Below, in pieces: positions 34,375-41,216 of a stretch of 64,000 nt of DNA. The notes under the pieces were generated by a model, which made no database searches, was not told where the DNA came from, and saw only the letters and a program-made list of their open reading frames with translations. The stretch lies in contig NZ_JARXVE010000005.1 in the NCBI RefSeq assembly GCF_029893345.1, positions 310,001-374,000 of the forward strand, read 5' to 3'. Source of the stretch: Mycolicibacterium frederiksbergense (GTDB lineage Bacteria > Actinomycetota > Actinomycetes > Mycobacteriales > Mycobacteriaceae). Each line of letters opens with the position of its first letter. Position 1 is the stretch's first letter. The translations under genes were made by a program, and so were the position numbers.

Positions 34375-35244
34375 TCAGCACCAGCGGTGCAAAAGCTCCT
34401 CGGCGCCCCAGCACAGCCGCGCCATGACGTCGGCGGCCGGACGCGCCTCGGTCACCAGACCGACGCCCTGGCCCGCGTTCACCGGCGTGGGCACACCCGC
34501 CTCATTACATAGCACCCGCTCGGGAAGGCTTGGCGGCCAACGGTATCCAGCGGCCACATCGAACTCGCGGGTGAGTGCGGTGGCATCACCTGACGCCGCA
34601 AGCAACGCCGCACGATCCGCCGGCTTGGTCAGCGCCTCAGCACAGGTGGCGAACACCGTGCCCAGCCACGCTCCGGCCGCGCCGGCCGCCAGCACCGCGG
34701 CGACCCCGCGCGCCGAAGCGATCCCACCCGCCGCCAACACCGGCGCCTCAACCGCATCGAGCACCTCGGCCAGCAAGGGCAGCGTGCCCAGCGCCGGTTC
34801 GCCATGACCGCCACCCTCGGCGCCGCGGGCCACCAGCACATCAACCCCGGCGTCGACGGCACGGCGCGCAGCTTCCACTGTGGCCACCTGTGTCGCCACC
34901 GTCACGCCAACGTCGTGAGCACGCTGCACCCAGGCCCAGTCCTCACCAAAGCTCACACTGAGCAAAGCGGGCCGGGCGGCCACAGCCACGTCGAACAGGT
35001 CCGGATGATCCTGAATGACCCAATGCACCAGCCCAATTCCGAACGGACGATGAACTTTCCCCAGGGCAACCAGCTGCCGCCGCAAAAGCGGAGCGGTGGC
35101 CGAACTGCCCATGCCGATCATGCCGAGGCCGCCGGCCGCAGATACCGCCGCGGCCAACCGGCCTCCGGCCGCACCGCCCATGGGCGCATTGACGATCGGA
35201 ACGTCAATGCCAACGGTCGTCGACCATGCGGTTGCCAAGCTCAC
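34375..35244 (-). CDS. Nitronate monooxygenase-like FMN protein
   Basis: A 289-residue TIM-barrel flavoprotein of the nitronate monooxygenase (2-nitropropane dioxygenase) family. Visible motifs are VPIVNAPMGGAAGGRLAAAVSAAGGLGMIGMG at the N-terminus, ARGAEGGGHGE (FMN loop and catalytic His), and the phosphate-binding APVLAAGGIASARGV and AGAAGAWLGTVF. It probably detoxifies propionate-3-nitronate or related compounds. The GTG at 35244 was chosen because TAACAT lies 8 nt upstream and family members begin near SLATAW. It is convergent with dacB1 (17-bp gap). Confidence 0.85.
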   Translation of the reverse strand: MSLATAWSTTVGIDVPIVNAPMGGAAGGRLAAAVSAAGGLGMIGMGSSATAPLLRRQLVALGKVHRPFGIGLVHWVIQDHPDLFDVAVAARPALLSVSFGEDWAWVQRAHDVGVTVATQVATVEAARRAVDAGVDVLVARGAEGGGHGEPALGTLPLLAEVLDAVEAPVLAAGGIASARGVAAVLAAGAAGAWLGTVFATCAEALTKPADRAALLAASGDATALTREFDVAAGYRWPPSLPERVLCNEAGVPTPVNAGQGVGLVTEARPAADVMARLCWGAEELLHRWC

Positions 35245-35308
35245 AACCAGCAATGTTACGTCGGTATTACGTCACCGGTAGCATGGACCGCGCCAAAACA
35301 ACTTGGCA

Positions 35309-35350
35309 CCGGACGAGGCGGCACCGTACCCGGCCAGCGACAAGACGGGG
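35309..35350 (+). ncRNA. Guanidine-III (ykkC-III) riboswitch
   Basis: The segment starts CCGGACGAGG, has the central CCGTACCCGG and ends CGACAAGACGGGG. This is essentially the consensus of the guanidine-III aptamer known from actinobacteria, with the H-type pseudoknot strands and both ACGR elements in place. The aptamer ends 4 nt before the GGAGGT ribosome site (35355-35360) of an SMR exporter gene, so control of translation initiation is likely. Confidence 0.93.
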
Positions 35351-35365
35351 CCTTGGAGGTGCCCC

Positions 35366-35683
35366 ATGGCGTGGATCATTCTTGTCGTATCAGGCGCATT
35401 CGAAGCGGTATGGGCGACGGCGCTCAGCAAGTCCTACGGCTTCACCCGCCTCGTACCATCGCTGATATTCGCCGTCTCCGTGGTGATTTCGATGGGCGGC
35501 CTGGCCATTGCCATGCGCACCCTGCCGCCTGGCACCAGCTATGCGGTGTGGGTGGGTATCGGCGCGACACTCACCATCGGCTATGCCATGGTGACCGGCG
35601 CCGAGTCCGCGTCGCTGATCAAGATCCTGCTCATGCTCGGAGTCATCGGCTGCCTCGTCGGGCTGAAACTGATCGAGCACTAG
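35366..35683 (+). CDS. gdx: Small multidrug resistance family guanidinium exporter
   Basis: A 105-residue four-helix SMR transporter. The Gdx/SugE-type features are present: membrane-embedded Glu in SGAFEAVWATALSKSYGFTRLVPS, and SYAVWVGIGATLTIGYAM. The guanidine-III riboswitch immediately upstream identifies it as a guanidinium/H+ antiporter, not a broad-spectrum drug pump. The ATG at 35366 is set by GGAGGT with 5 nt spacing. Its stop overlaps by four bases the stop of the convergent YihY gene. Confidence 0.93.
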   Translation: MAWIILVVSGAFEAVWATALSKSYGFTRLVPSLIFAVSVVISMGGLAIAMRTLPPGTSYAVWVGIGATLTIGYAMVTGAESASLIKILLMLGVIGCLVGLKLIEH

Positions 35684-36699
35684 CGTCGTAGCAGCCGCGA
35701 AAGACCCAGCGCACCAAGCGCTCCCGCAGCCGCAGCGGCCAACACCCCGGAGACACCCACCCCCTCGCGGACCTGCACCCTGGTGGTGATCTGCGCGGGG
35801 TGGGGCGGCTCCACCGGCGCGGCGGCCAGGCTCTCCTTCGACGTCGCCGCCCACGCGGTGGCGTACAGGATCAGTCGCGCGGTGATATAGGCGAACACCA
35901 TCAACCCGAGCACCGGGCCGAATGTCGCACCGGCCGGCCCGGTCATCACCGATTGCAGATAGAGCGACGCCACCTGCTTGAAGATTTCGAAGCCCACCGC
36001 GGCGATCAGACCCGCTTGCATCGAGCTGCGGAACTTCACCGGTTCACGGGGCAGCCGGGAGATGATCCAGGTGAAGATCACCCACGAGATCGTCACCGAG
36101 ACCAGCAATGAGACCACGCGCAATCCGAAACCGACCCCAGCCATGTCCCCGATGCCGAGCCAATGCAGCACCCGGCGCATCAGCGCCGGGTCGCCCAGCA
36201 CGGTGAGCCCGATCGTGATCACCATCGCCAGGAATCCGCTGACCAACGCCAGCAGATCCGAGACCTTGGTACCGACGAACCCCGATTCGTTCTTGGGCTG
36301 CTGCCACATCCGGCTGAGCGCCTCGCGCAGGTTGGCCATCCAACCCAGGCCGGCCCAGGCTGCCGTGGCCAACCCGATGATGCCGACGGTCCCACGGGAG
36401 GCGATGGCCGAATCCATCAGCTGGACCAACTGCTGACCGAAATCACCGGACACCGCGGTGCGGATCCGGCGCTCGATCTCGTCGAGCAGATCCGGACGCC
36501 GGGACAACAGAAATCCGCCCGCGGCGAATCCGACCATCAGCAACGGGAACAGCGCGAAGATGGTGAAGTAGGTGATGCCGGCCGCATAGAAGTTGCCGTT
36601 GCAGTCGTTGTAGCGCTCCTGGGCCAGCATGACGTGGTCGAACCACGGGAAGCGGGCCCGCACGCGGGCAAGGAATCCCGGCTTCTCCTCGTCAGACAC
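35680..36699 (-). CDS. YihY/BrkB-family inner-membrane protein (Rv3335c-like)
   Basis: A 339-residue integral membrane protein with about six to seven membrane helices and a cytoplasmic N-terminus. The family pattern is evident: NGNFYAAGITYFTIFALFPLLMVGFA, GLATAAWAGLGWMANLREALSRMW, and GPVLGLMVFAYITARLILYATAWAATS. Earlier annotation as ribonuclease BN is not supported for this family. It starts with GTG, 21 bp upstream of which lies the end of trpS in M. tuberculosis order (here trpS begins upstream on the same strand), matching Rv3335c-Rv3336c. Function is unknown. Confidence 0.9.
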   Translation of the reverse strand: MSDEEKPGFLARVRARFPWFDHVMLAQERYNDCNGNFYAAGITYFTIFALFPLLMVGFAAGGFLLSRRPDLLDEIERRIRTAVSGDFGQQLVQLMDSAIASRGTVGIIGLATAAWAGLGWMANLREALSRMWQQPKNESGFVGTKVSDLLALVSGFLAMVITIGLTVLGDPALMRRVLHWLGIGDMAGVGFGLRVVSLLVSVTISWVIFTWIISRLPREPVKFRSSMQAGLIAAVGFEIFKQVASLYLQSVMTGPAGATFGPVLGLMVFAYITARLILYATAWAATSKESLAAAPVEPPHPAQITTRVQVREGVGVSGVLAAAAAGALGALGLSRLLRR

Positions 36700-36720
36700 C
36701 GGCCGATCCCTTCCCTGGCG

Positions 36721-37737
36721 CTATGGCGTTTGCTGGAGAAACCCTATCCTGTCGTAAACCCGGGCGAGGGTATTGCCGGCGACCTCTCGGGCGCGTTCCG
36801 CGCCGGCGGCCAGCACGGCCTGAAGTTCGGCGGTGTCGGCCAGCAATTCGTCCACCCGGGTCTTGATCGGCGTGACGAACTCCACCACAGCCTCGGCGGT
36901 CTCCTTCTTGAGATCGCCGTAGCCACGGCCGGCATACCCCTCGACCAGCTTGTCGATATCGGTTCCGGTCACTGCGGACTGGATGGTCAGCAGGTTCGAG
37001 ATGCCGGGCTTGGCCTCGGGGTCGAACCGGATCTCGCGCTCGCTGTCGGTGACCGCCGAACGGATCTTCTTGGCCGTGGCCTTCGGATCGTCGAGCAGGC
37101 TGATCAGCCCGGCGTCGGAGGCCGCCGATTTGCTCATCTTGGCGGTCGGATCCTGCAGGTCGTAGATCTTGGCGGTGGCCTTGGGGATCATCGCCTCCGG
37201 GATCACGAAGGTGCCCGGGAACCGTGCGTTGATCCGCTGGGCCAGGTCGCGGGCCAACTCAAGATGCTGGCGCTGATCCTCACCGACCGGCACCAGGTCG
37301 GTGTCGTAGAGCAACACGTCGGCCGCCATCAACACGGGATAGGTGAACAGACCCACCGTGGTGGCATCCGCGCCCTGCTTCTGCGACTTGTCCTTGAACT
37401 GCGTCATCCGCGACGCCTGGCCGAAGCCGGTGAAGCATCCCAGCACCCACGCCAGCTGGCTGTGCGCCGGCACGTGGCTCTGCACGAACACGGTGCTGCG
37501 CGCCGGGTCGATGCCCAGGGCCAGGTACTGCGCGGCGGTCACCAGCGTGCGCCGCCGCAGCGTCTCGGGATCCTGCGGCACGGTGATGGCGTGCTGGTCG
37601 ACCACGCAGAAAAACGCGTCATAGCCGTCCTGCAGCTGCGCCCAGTGCGTGACGGCGCCCAGCGCATTGCCGAGGTGCAGGGAGTCAGAGGTGGGTTGGG
37701 CGCCGGAGAATACGACACGTTTGCTTCCGCTACTCAT
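36721..37737 (-). CDS. trpS: Tryptophanyl-tRNA synthetase
   Basis: A 338-residue class I aminoacyl-tRNA synthetase that charges tRNA-Trp. The HIGH-type motif is at residues 20-24 (SLHLGNALG), the ATP/Trp pocket around FCVVDQHAITVP and the KMSKS loop in DPTAKMSKSA. The length and the C-terminal anticodon-binding helices match Rv3336c. It is the likely first gene of a trpS-yihY transcript. Confidence 0.97.
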   Translation of the reverse strand: MSSGSKRVVFSGAQPTSDSLHLGNALGAVTHWAQLQDGYDAFFCVVDQHAITVPQDPETLRRRTLVTAAQYLALGIDPARSTVFVQSHVPAHSQLAWVLGCFTGFGQASRMTQFKDKSQKQGADATTVGLFTYPVLMAADVLLYDTDLVPVGEDQRQHLELARDLAQRINARFPGTFVIPEAMIPKATAKIYDLQDPTAKMSKSAASDAGLISLLDDPKATAKKIRSAVTDSEREIRFDPEAKPGISNLLTIQSAVTGTDIDKLVEGYAGRGYGDLKKETAEAVVEFVTPIKTRVDELLADTAELQAVLAAGAERAREVAGNTLARVYDRIGFLQQTP

Positions 37738-37761
37738 GATGAGTCGATTTTCGCACTGCCG

Positions 37762-38184
37762 TCATCCGGTTTCCTCGCGGGTCAGCTGACGCAGCACGCG
37801 CAGGAACACCTTGCGATCGTCAGCGGTCAATTCTCCCAGCCAGCGCTCCTCACCCCGCTGGATTTCGGCCTGCGCGGCGTTCTTGGCGGCCCGGCCCGCC
37901 TCGGTGATGGCCAGCAATCGCACTCGGCGGTCGTCGGGGTCGGGTTGACGTTCGATATGGCCCTGTTGCTGCAGCTCATCGAGGGTGGCGATGATGCGGG
38001 TCTTGTCCGCGCCGATGGCCTCGGCCAGTGCGGCCTGGCTCCGCATGGGCGAGCGGTCGAGGGCGAGCAGAACGACATAACCCCACATGGTCAGGCCGTG
38101 GGCGGCCAGCACGGGCAGTTCGGCGGCGGCCATCTCCCGCAGCAGTGGGGCGAGCATGGCCGCCAGATCGGGGCGACGCGACAT
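37762..38184 (-). CDS. MarR-family transcriptional regulator
   Basis: A 140-residue winged-helix regulator: QAALAEAIGADKTRIIATLDELQQQGHIERQ (recognition helix) and PDPDDRRVRLLAIT (wing with the conserved Asp-Arg-Arg). The ATG at 38184 is supported by TATCAT exactly 6 nt upstream. It is divergent from a TIGR03086 gene whose -10 lies 35 bp away, and two palindromes occupy the shared region, so autoregulation and control of the neighbour are likely. Confidence 0.9.
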   Translation of the reverse strand: MSRRPDLAAMLAPLLREMAAAELPVLAAHGLTMWGYVVLLALDRSPMRSQAALAEAIGADKTRIIATLDELQQQGHIERQPDPDDRRVRLLAITEAGRAAKNAAQAEIQRGEERWLGELTADDRKVFLRVLRQLTREETG

Positions 38185-38190
38185 CCGGAC

Positions 38191-38243
38191 ATGATAGGCA
38201 TTGCCATATGATATGCGTCCGCTTACCATAAGTGTATGCATAC
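38191..38243. promoter_or_regulatory. Divergent leaderless promoters with MarR-type palindromes
   Basis: On the minus strand TATCAT (38191-38196 region) lies 6 nt from the marR ATG. On the plus strand TACCAT (38224-38229) lies 6 nt from the ATG at 38236. Between and over them are CATAT-G-ATATG (38205-38215) and GTATGCATAC (38234-38243, overlapping the start codon). Binding of the regulator here could shut both promoters. Confidence 0.55.
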
Positions 38244-38850
38244 GATATCCCCAATCGGCGGCCACCACCGCACGGCAGTCCTGAAATCCATCGACATCGT
38301 CAGCACCGTCGGCTCCGCCGATCTCGGCCGCGCCACCCCGTGCTCGGGCTGGAGTCTGGCCGACCTACTCGCCCACATGACCGCCCAGCATCGGGGCTTC
38401 GCCGCGGCCGCCCGCGGCCATGGCGCCGACGACGAGATCTGGCGTCCAGAGACCGTTGCCGACGCGGTACGCGCGGATCCGGTGGGCAGCTACGCGGCTG
38501 CCGCACACGATGTGCTCGACGCATTCGCCGCCGACGGTGTTGCCGAGGCGACGTTCGCGCTACCCGAGTTCGGGCCGGGCGCGACCTTCCCCGGCGCACT
38601 GGCGATGGGCTTTCATTTCGTGGATTACGTGGTGCACGGCTGGGACGTCGCCGCGGCGCTGGGAGCGCCCTACGATCTGCCCGCGGACGTGATCGCCGCG
38701 GTGCTGCCACTGGTCATGATGGTCCCCGACGGCGACTACCGCGCCGCACCCAATGCCGCGTTCGCCCCAGCAGTCAAAGCTTCAGGCACAACGGATTTCG
38801 AAACGATCCTGCTGCACCTGGGCCGGCGCCCGGACTGGACTCAGTCGTAG
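38236..38850 (+). CDS. TIGR03086-family (DinB/maleylpyruvate isomerase-like) metal-binding protein
   Basis: A 204-residue helical-bundle protein of the actinobacterial TIGR03086 group. The N-terminal TPCSGWSLADLLAHMTAQHRGF with its His, and the GFHFVDYVVHGWDVAAALG motif with two further His, form the presumed metal site of DinB/mycothiol-dependent enzymes. The enzymatic role is unknown; some relatives use mycothiol. It is divergent from a MarR regulator with a shared palindromic operator region, so it is probably a MarR-controlled response gene. Confidence 0.85.
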   Translation: MHTISPIGGHHRTAVLKSIDIVSTVGSADLGRATPCSGWSLADLLAHMTAQHRGFAAAARGHGADDEIWRPETVADAVRADPVGSYAAAAHDVLDAFAADGVAEATFALPEFGPGATFPGALAMGFHFVDYVVHGWDVAAALGAPYDLPADVIAAVLPLVMMVPDGDYRAAPNAAFAPAVKASGTTDFETILLHLGRRPDWTQS

Positions 38851-38858
38851 CTGATAAC

Positions 38859-39093
38859 TCACTCATGGAGAAGCTCGCGAAGGGCGTTCTCCAACTCGGG
38901 CAGTTTGCCGGCGATTACCTGCCACACCAATGCATCATCGACGTCCGCATACCCGTGAATCAGGATGTTACGAAAGGCCACAATCCGTGGGAGATCTGGA
39001 ATCCGAGCCGAACGTCTTCCCGTTGCTGAACTGACGGACAAGCGTCACCGCCTGCCGCGCATCCCAAAGGTATTTCCTTGCGTCACGCGGCAT
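38859..39093 (-). pseudogene. Broken hepT (HEPN-domain toxin, DUF86) with internal deletion
   Basis: The ATG at 39093 opens a frame reading MPRDARKYLWDARQAVTLVR and FSNGKTF, the usual HepT/DUF86 N-terminus, but it stops soon after. A second frame carries IPDLPRIVAFRNILIHGYAD to the natural C-terminus ELLHE. The two parts join around 39005-39015. Together they span 235 nt where an intact gene is about 340 nt, so roughly 105 nt of the centre is lost with a frameshift. The catalytic RNILIHGY (R-x4-H) is retained but out of frame. It overlaps the upstream mntA-like gene, the normal toxin-antitoxin order. Confidence 0.8.
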
Positions 39094-39406
39094 ACAGCGC
39101 TTCTCGCGTCCGCATGACGTGTTGCTTGAAGTAGGGGTTCTTGATGCTGGATACCGTCACAACGTCGACCGCGCGCCCAAGAACCCGCTCCAGACCTTCC
39201 TTCAATGAGAAGTAGCGATCGAAGTAGTCAGCACTAGCTCCTTCGCCGAACTCGACGAGAACGTCAACGTCACTGGAATCGATGTCAAACGAATCCCCGA
39301 CTGCAGAACCGAACACGTCAAGCCGACGCACCGAGAGCTCGCGGCACAACTCTTCGATCTCATGCCGCTTCGCCGCGACCACTTCGTGCACGGCCGTCAC
39401 CTCCAC
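39083..39406 (-). CDS. MNT-family nucleotidyltransferase antitoxin (MntA-like)
   Basis: A 107-residue minimal nucleotidyltransferase. The active-site motif is VFGSAVGDSFDIDSSDVDVLVEF (G-S-x-x-G with Asp-x-Asp). Such proteins neutralise HepT HEPN toxins by adding AMP to them. The start is GTG (39406, or 6 nt further in). Its stop overlaps the start of the partner gene, which is broken here, so this antitoxin is an orphan. Confidence 0.85.
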   Translation of the reverse strand: MEVTAVHEVVAAKRHEIEELCRELSVRRLDVFGSAVGDSFDIDSSDVDVLVEFGEGASADYFDRYFSLKEGLERVLGRAVDVVTVSSIKNPYFKQHVMRTREALYAA

Positions 39407-39469
39407 GGGAAATTGTCCCCGACGAATCTAATTCTTGGCGAACCAAACGCACGATCGGTGCGTCGGCAC

Positions 39470-40261
39470 TTAGTCGAACTGAACGGTCACCGGCGAGTGG
39501 TCGGACCAGCGCAGTGCGTACAGCTCGGCGCGGTCCACGTGCGCCGAGGTAGCCCGGACAGCCAACCCCGGGCTGGCCAGGTGATAGTCGATGCGCCAGC
39601 CGGCGTCATTGTCGAAAGCCTTACCGCGCCATGACCACCAGCTGTAGGGACCGGCGACGTCGGGGTGCAGCTCGCGCACCACATCCACCCAGCCGGTGCC
39701 CAACAACTCGGCGAGCCACTGCCGCTCACTGGGCAGGAACCCGGCCTTCTTGACATTGCCCTTCCAGTTCTTGATGTCGAGTTCACTGCGCGCGATGTTC
39801 CAGTCACCACAGACCACCGCATCCCGGGCGTGCAGTTCGGCCATCCGGCCCGCAATAGTGGCCATGAACCGTTCCTTCTCCAGCTGACGATCCGTCTCGG
39901 CCTCCCCGGTGGGGACGTACACGCTGGCCACGGTCATCCCCGCGGTGTCCACCTCGAGATAGCGCCCGTGCGACTCGAACTCGTCGGAGACCAGCAGCCG
40001 GGCCGCGTCGATCGGATGCCGGGACAGCACCGCAACACCGTTGCGGCCCTTCAGATGTGGGTCGGCCGAAGCCAGGTTCCAGCCGTCGGCCAGCGCGGGC
40101 GCCAGCGCATCGTTGAGCTGTTCGTCGTCGGCCCGGGTCTCCTGCAGGCAGACCACATCGGACTCGGTCTCCTTGAGCCACGGCAGCAGGCCGAGGTTGT
40201 CGGTGGAGCGTTGTTTGACCGCCGCGCGGATGCCGTTGACGTTGATGGTGCTCACGATCAC
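39470..40261 (-). CDS. xthA: Exodeoxyribonuclease III
   Basis: A 263-residue AP endonuclease/3'-exonuclease for base-excision repair. The metal and catalytic motifs are plain: INVNGIRAA (Asn), CLQETRADDEQ (Glu), ASVYVPTGE, VVCGDWNIAR (Asp-Trp-Asn), GWRIDYHLAS (Asp-Tyr) and the C-terminal WSDHSPV (Asp-His). The GTG at 40261 follows TATGGT by 6 nt, so it is leaderless. A much longer upstream frame is not supported. It resembles Rv0427c. Confidence 0.95.
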   Translation of the reverse strand: MIVSTINVNGIRAAVKQRSTDNLGLLPWLKETESDVVCLQETRADDEQLNDALAPALADGWNLASADPHLKGRNGVAVLSRHPIDAARLLVSDEFESHGRYLEVDTAGMTVASVYVPTGEAETDRQLEKERFMATIAGRMAELHARDAVVCGDWNIARSELDIKNWKGNVKKAGFLPSERQWLAELLGTGWVDVVRELHPDVAGPYSWWSWRGKAFDNDAGWRIDYHLASPGLAVRATSAHVDRAELYALRWSDHSPVTVQFD

Positions 40262-40267
40262 GACCAG

Positions 40268-40273
40268 ACCATA
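40268..40273 (-). promoter_or_regulatory. Leaderless -10 element of xthA (TATGGT)
   Basis: TATGGT on the minus strand is followed by CTGGTC and then the GTG at 40261. It supports that start over the GTG two codons later. Confidence 0.45.
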
Positions 40274-40320
40274 ATCGACACCCTTGCGGTACCGGCGGTA
40301 CCGCCTTAATGTCGGGCGGC

Positions 40321-41154
40321 ATGGCCGACCGTGCACCCATCCACCTGGGCTCCCCCGACGGGGAGCCCATCCTGCTGCTGCACCCGTTCCTGCTGTCACA
40401 AAGCGTGTGGAAGTACGTCGCCCCGCAGCTCGCCGAAACCGGCCGCTATGAGGTGTTCGCCCCCACCATGGCCGGCCACAACGGCGGTGCGCACGCACCG
40501 CTGCTTCTCGACGTCGCCGCCCTGGCCGACGATGTCGAACGCCGGCTCGATGAGCTGGGTTGGAACACCGCGCATATCGTCGGGAACTCGCTGGGCGGCT
40601 GGGTGGCCTTCGAACTGGAACGCCGCGGCCGGGCCCGCACGCTGACCGGTATCGCGCCCGCGGGCGGCTGGTCCCGGTTCACGCCGGCCAAATACGAGAT
40701 CATCGCCAAGTTCATGGCGGGCCTGCCGTTCGTGCTGACCGCCGCCGTGTTCGGTCAGCGCGTGCTGAAACTGCCGTTCTCCCGGAAGATCTCGTACCTG
40801 GCCGTCGCCGCCACGCCGGAGGCCCTCAACGCCAGTGACCGCCGCGACCTGATCGAAGACGTGGCGCACTGCCCGGCCTACTTCAAGCTCATGTTCAAAG
40901 CACTGACCACCGCCGGGCTGACGGAGATCGCCGATTCCCGCACCCCCACCCAGCTGGCGATCTGCGAGAAGGACCGGGTGCTGCCGACACCACGGTTCAC
41001 CAGGCACTTCACCGCCAACCTGGCACCGGACGCGGTGATCACCACCCTGGACGGGGTGGGACACGTCCCGATGTTCGAGGCACCGGACACCATCACCCGG
41101 CTGATCGCCGACTTTGTGGACCGGCACACCGATCCGGCCCGCGCGACGGGTTGA
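40321..41154 (+). CDS. Alpha/beta hydrolase
   Basis: A 277-residue alpha/beta-hydrolase. The oxyanion region LLLHPFLLSQSVW, nucleophile elbow GNSLGGW, acidic residue in CEKDRVLP and catalytic His in GVGHVPMFE are all present in the right order. There is no signal peptide. The ATG at 40321 is 8 nt after TAATGT; an in-frame ATG 12 nt earlier is also possible. The substrate is unknown. It is divergent from xthA and convergent with the isocitrate dehydrogenase gene. Confidence 0.87.
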   Translation: MADRAPIHLGSPDGEPILLLHPFLLSQSVWKYVAPQLAETGRYEVFAPTMAGHNGGAHAPLLLDVAALADDVERRLDELGWNTAHIVGNSLGGWVAFELERRGRARTLTGIAPAGGWSRFTPAKYEIIAKFMAGLPFVLTAAVFGQRVLKLPFSRKISYLAVAATPEALNASDRRDLIEDVAHCPAYFKLMFKALTTAGLTEIADSRTPTQLAICEKDRVLPTPRFTRHFTANLAPDAVITTLDGVGHVPMFEAPDTITRLIADFVDRHTDPARATG

Positions 41155-41174
41155 CCCATCGGCGTGAGCCGACA

Positions 41175-41210
41175 CGGTGGTTCGGCGCGGTTACCCGCAC
41201 CGAACCACCG
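41175..41210. terminator. Bidirectional hairpin between hydrolase and icd2
   Basis: Perfect 11-bp arms CGGTGGTTCGG and CCGAACCACCG around a 14-nt loop fill the short gap between two convergent genes. Confidence 0.75.
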
Positions 41211-41216
41211 CCGGTG

